Source of the DNA: Planctomycetota bacterium
GTDB taxonomy: Bacteria; Planctomycetota; UBA1135; GCA-002686595
DNA length: 50,582 nt
Reading direction: 5' to 3'
NCBI GenBank assembly: GCA_029248265.1
Contig: JAQWJQ010000013.1
Span: forward strand, 1 to 50,582
Shown here: positions 50,371 through 50,582 of the stretch, piece after piece
Numbering within the stretch: the stretch's first letter is position 1
Layout of the letters: each line of letters begins with the position of its first letter
Translations under genes and position numbers: made by a program
Notes under the pieces: model-generated
Seen by the model: the letters and a program-made list of their open reading frames with translations, nothing else
What the model was told of the DNA's origin: nothing
The model's database searches: none

Positions 50371-50582
50371 ATGCTCTCCCTCCTCCTGCTCGCCGCTGGC
50401 ATTCCCCCGCTCCAAGGCCATGACCCCTTCCGCGACGTGGTCCGCGCGCAGCACGCGCTCTTCACGGTGGGCGTCTCGAGCCAGAGTGAGGTGAGGCCTG
50501 CCGGAGACCTCGACGGTGACGGTCTCCAGGAGCTGGTGGTGGAGCTGGAGCAGGTTCTGCTCGTCCGGCACGGCGGGGACGG
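50371..50582 (+). CDS. FG-GAP-type exported protein, cut by the window end
   Basis: The first 70 codons of a gene that runs off the right edge. A short signal peptide (LSLLLLAAGIPPLQG) is followed by DPFRDVVRAQHALF and the first blade AGDLDGDGLQELVVEL, an Asp-rich FG-GAP/VCBS calcium loop. It is divergent from the sulfatase, with about 205 bases between the starts. Size and further domains cannot be seen. Confidence 0.65.
   Translation, partial: MLSLLLLAAGIPPLQGHDPFRDVVRAQHALFTVGVSSQSEVRPAGDLDGDGLQELVVELEQVLLVRHGGD

Overview
The window looks like chromosomal DNA of a high-GC planctomycete. The evidence is the gene set: an adjacent DUF1592-type cytochrome protein and DUF1552 (Tat-exported) protein, formylglycine-type sulfatase, ASPIC/UnbV and FG-GAP proteins, PQQ-like propellers, sialate O-acetylesterases, carboxypeptidase-regulatory-domain proteins, and three large exported proteins that share one C-terminal module (GTNYC ... 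NFQAW(Y/F)RD ... SNFTDGI). That module and the absence of Pirellula-type sorting motifs suggest a lineage outside the classical Pirellulales. This placement is inference from family knowledge, not from a search. Nearly every gene encodes an exported, lipid-anchored or membrane protein. DnaE2 and a zinc-ribbon protein are the clear cytoplasmic exceptions.

Layout. 0.1-6.6 kb: zinc-ribbon protein; secreted protein whose frame continues after a tandem TGA-TGA; a relic of an XRE regulator; a large HExxH protein; and a TlpA-like redoxin interrupted by one in-frame TGA exactly at the first cysteine of the CGPC active site. 7-11.5 kb: propeller protein, LamG-like lipoprotein, PmoA-like (DUF6807) protein and cupin lipoprotein. 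12-15.8 kb: sulfotransferase-like protein, broken sulfotransferase, sialate O-acetylesterase and a truncated AGE epimerase. 15.8-22 kb: M24 peptidase, beta-helix protein and adhesin-like protein. 22-26.4 kb: DUF1592/DUF1552 pair. 26.4-28 kb: small genes, one with an integrase-N-terminus-like sequence. 28-33 kb: ASPIC/UnbV protein and a propeller/di-CxxCH protein. 33-35.7 kb: MBOAT O-acyltransferase plus SGNH-like partner. 36-39.5 kb: dnaE2. 39.8-43.3 kb: STN/secretin-N-like protein, FG-GAP protein and PQQ propeller. 43.5-50.2 kb: PQQ-esterase fusion, multi-repeat regulatory-domain protein and sulfatase-discoidin protein. The right edge cuts an FG-GAP gene.

Most striking observation. The redoxin gene at 6592-5423 (minus strand) reads WGDW-[TGA]-GPCR and continues in frame for 115 codons of perfectly sensible thioredoxin fold. 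Twenty-four bases after the TGA begins a perfect hairpin with a GGUC apical loop, the expected form and place of a bacterial SECIS element. I read it as a selenoprotein with a UGPC active site. A second, weaker candidate is the TGA-TGA pair at 1636-1641, followed by 44 in-frame, coding-like codons, a hairpin with GU in its loop, and a terminator 34 bases after the distal stop. No selA, selB, selC or selD is visible here, so the machinery must be sought elsewhere in the genome.

The window also carries several gene relics (XRE regulator, sulfotransferase, AGE epimerase, sulfatase C-terminus, orphan signal peptide), which shows that deletions and decay are frequent in the gaps between the exported-protein genes. 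No CRISPR array, rRNA, complete tRNA, insertion sequence or prophage was found.
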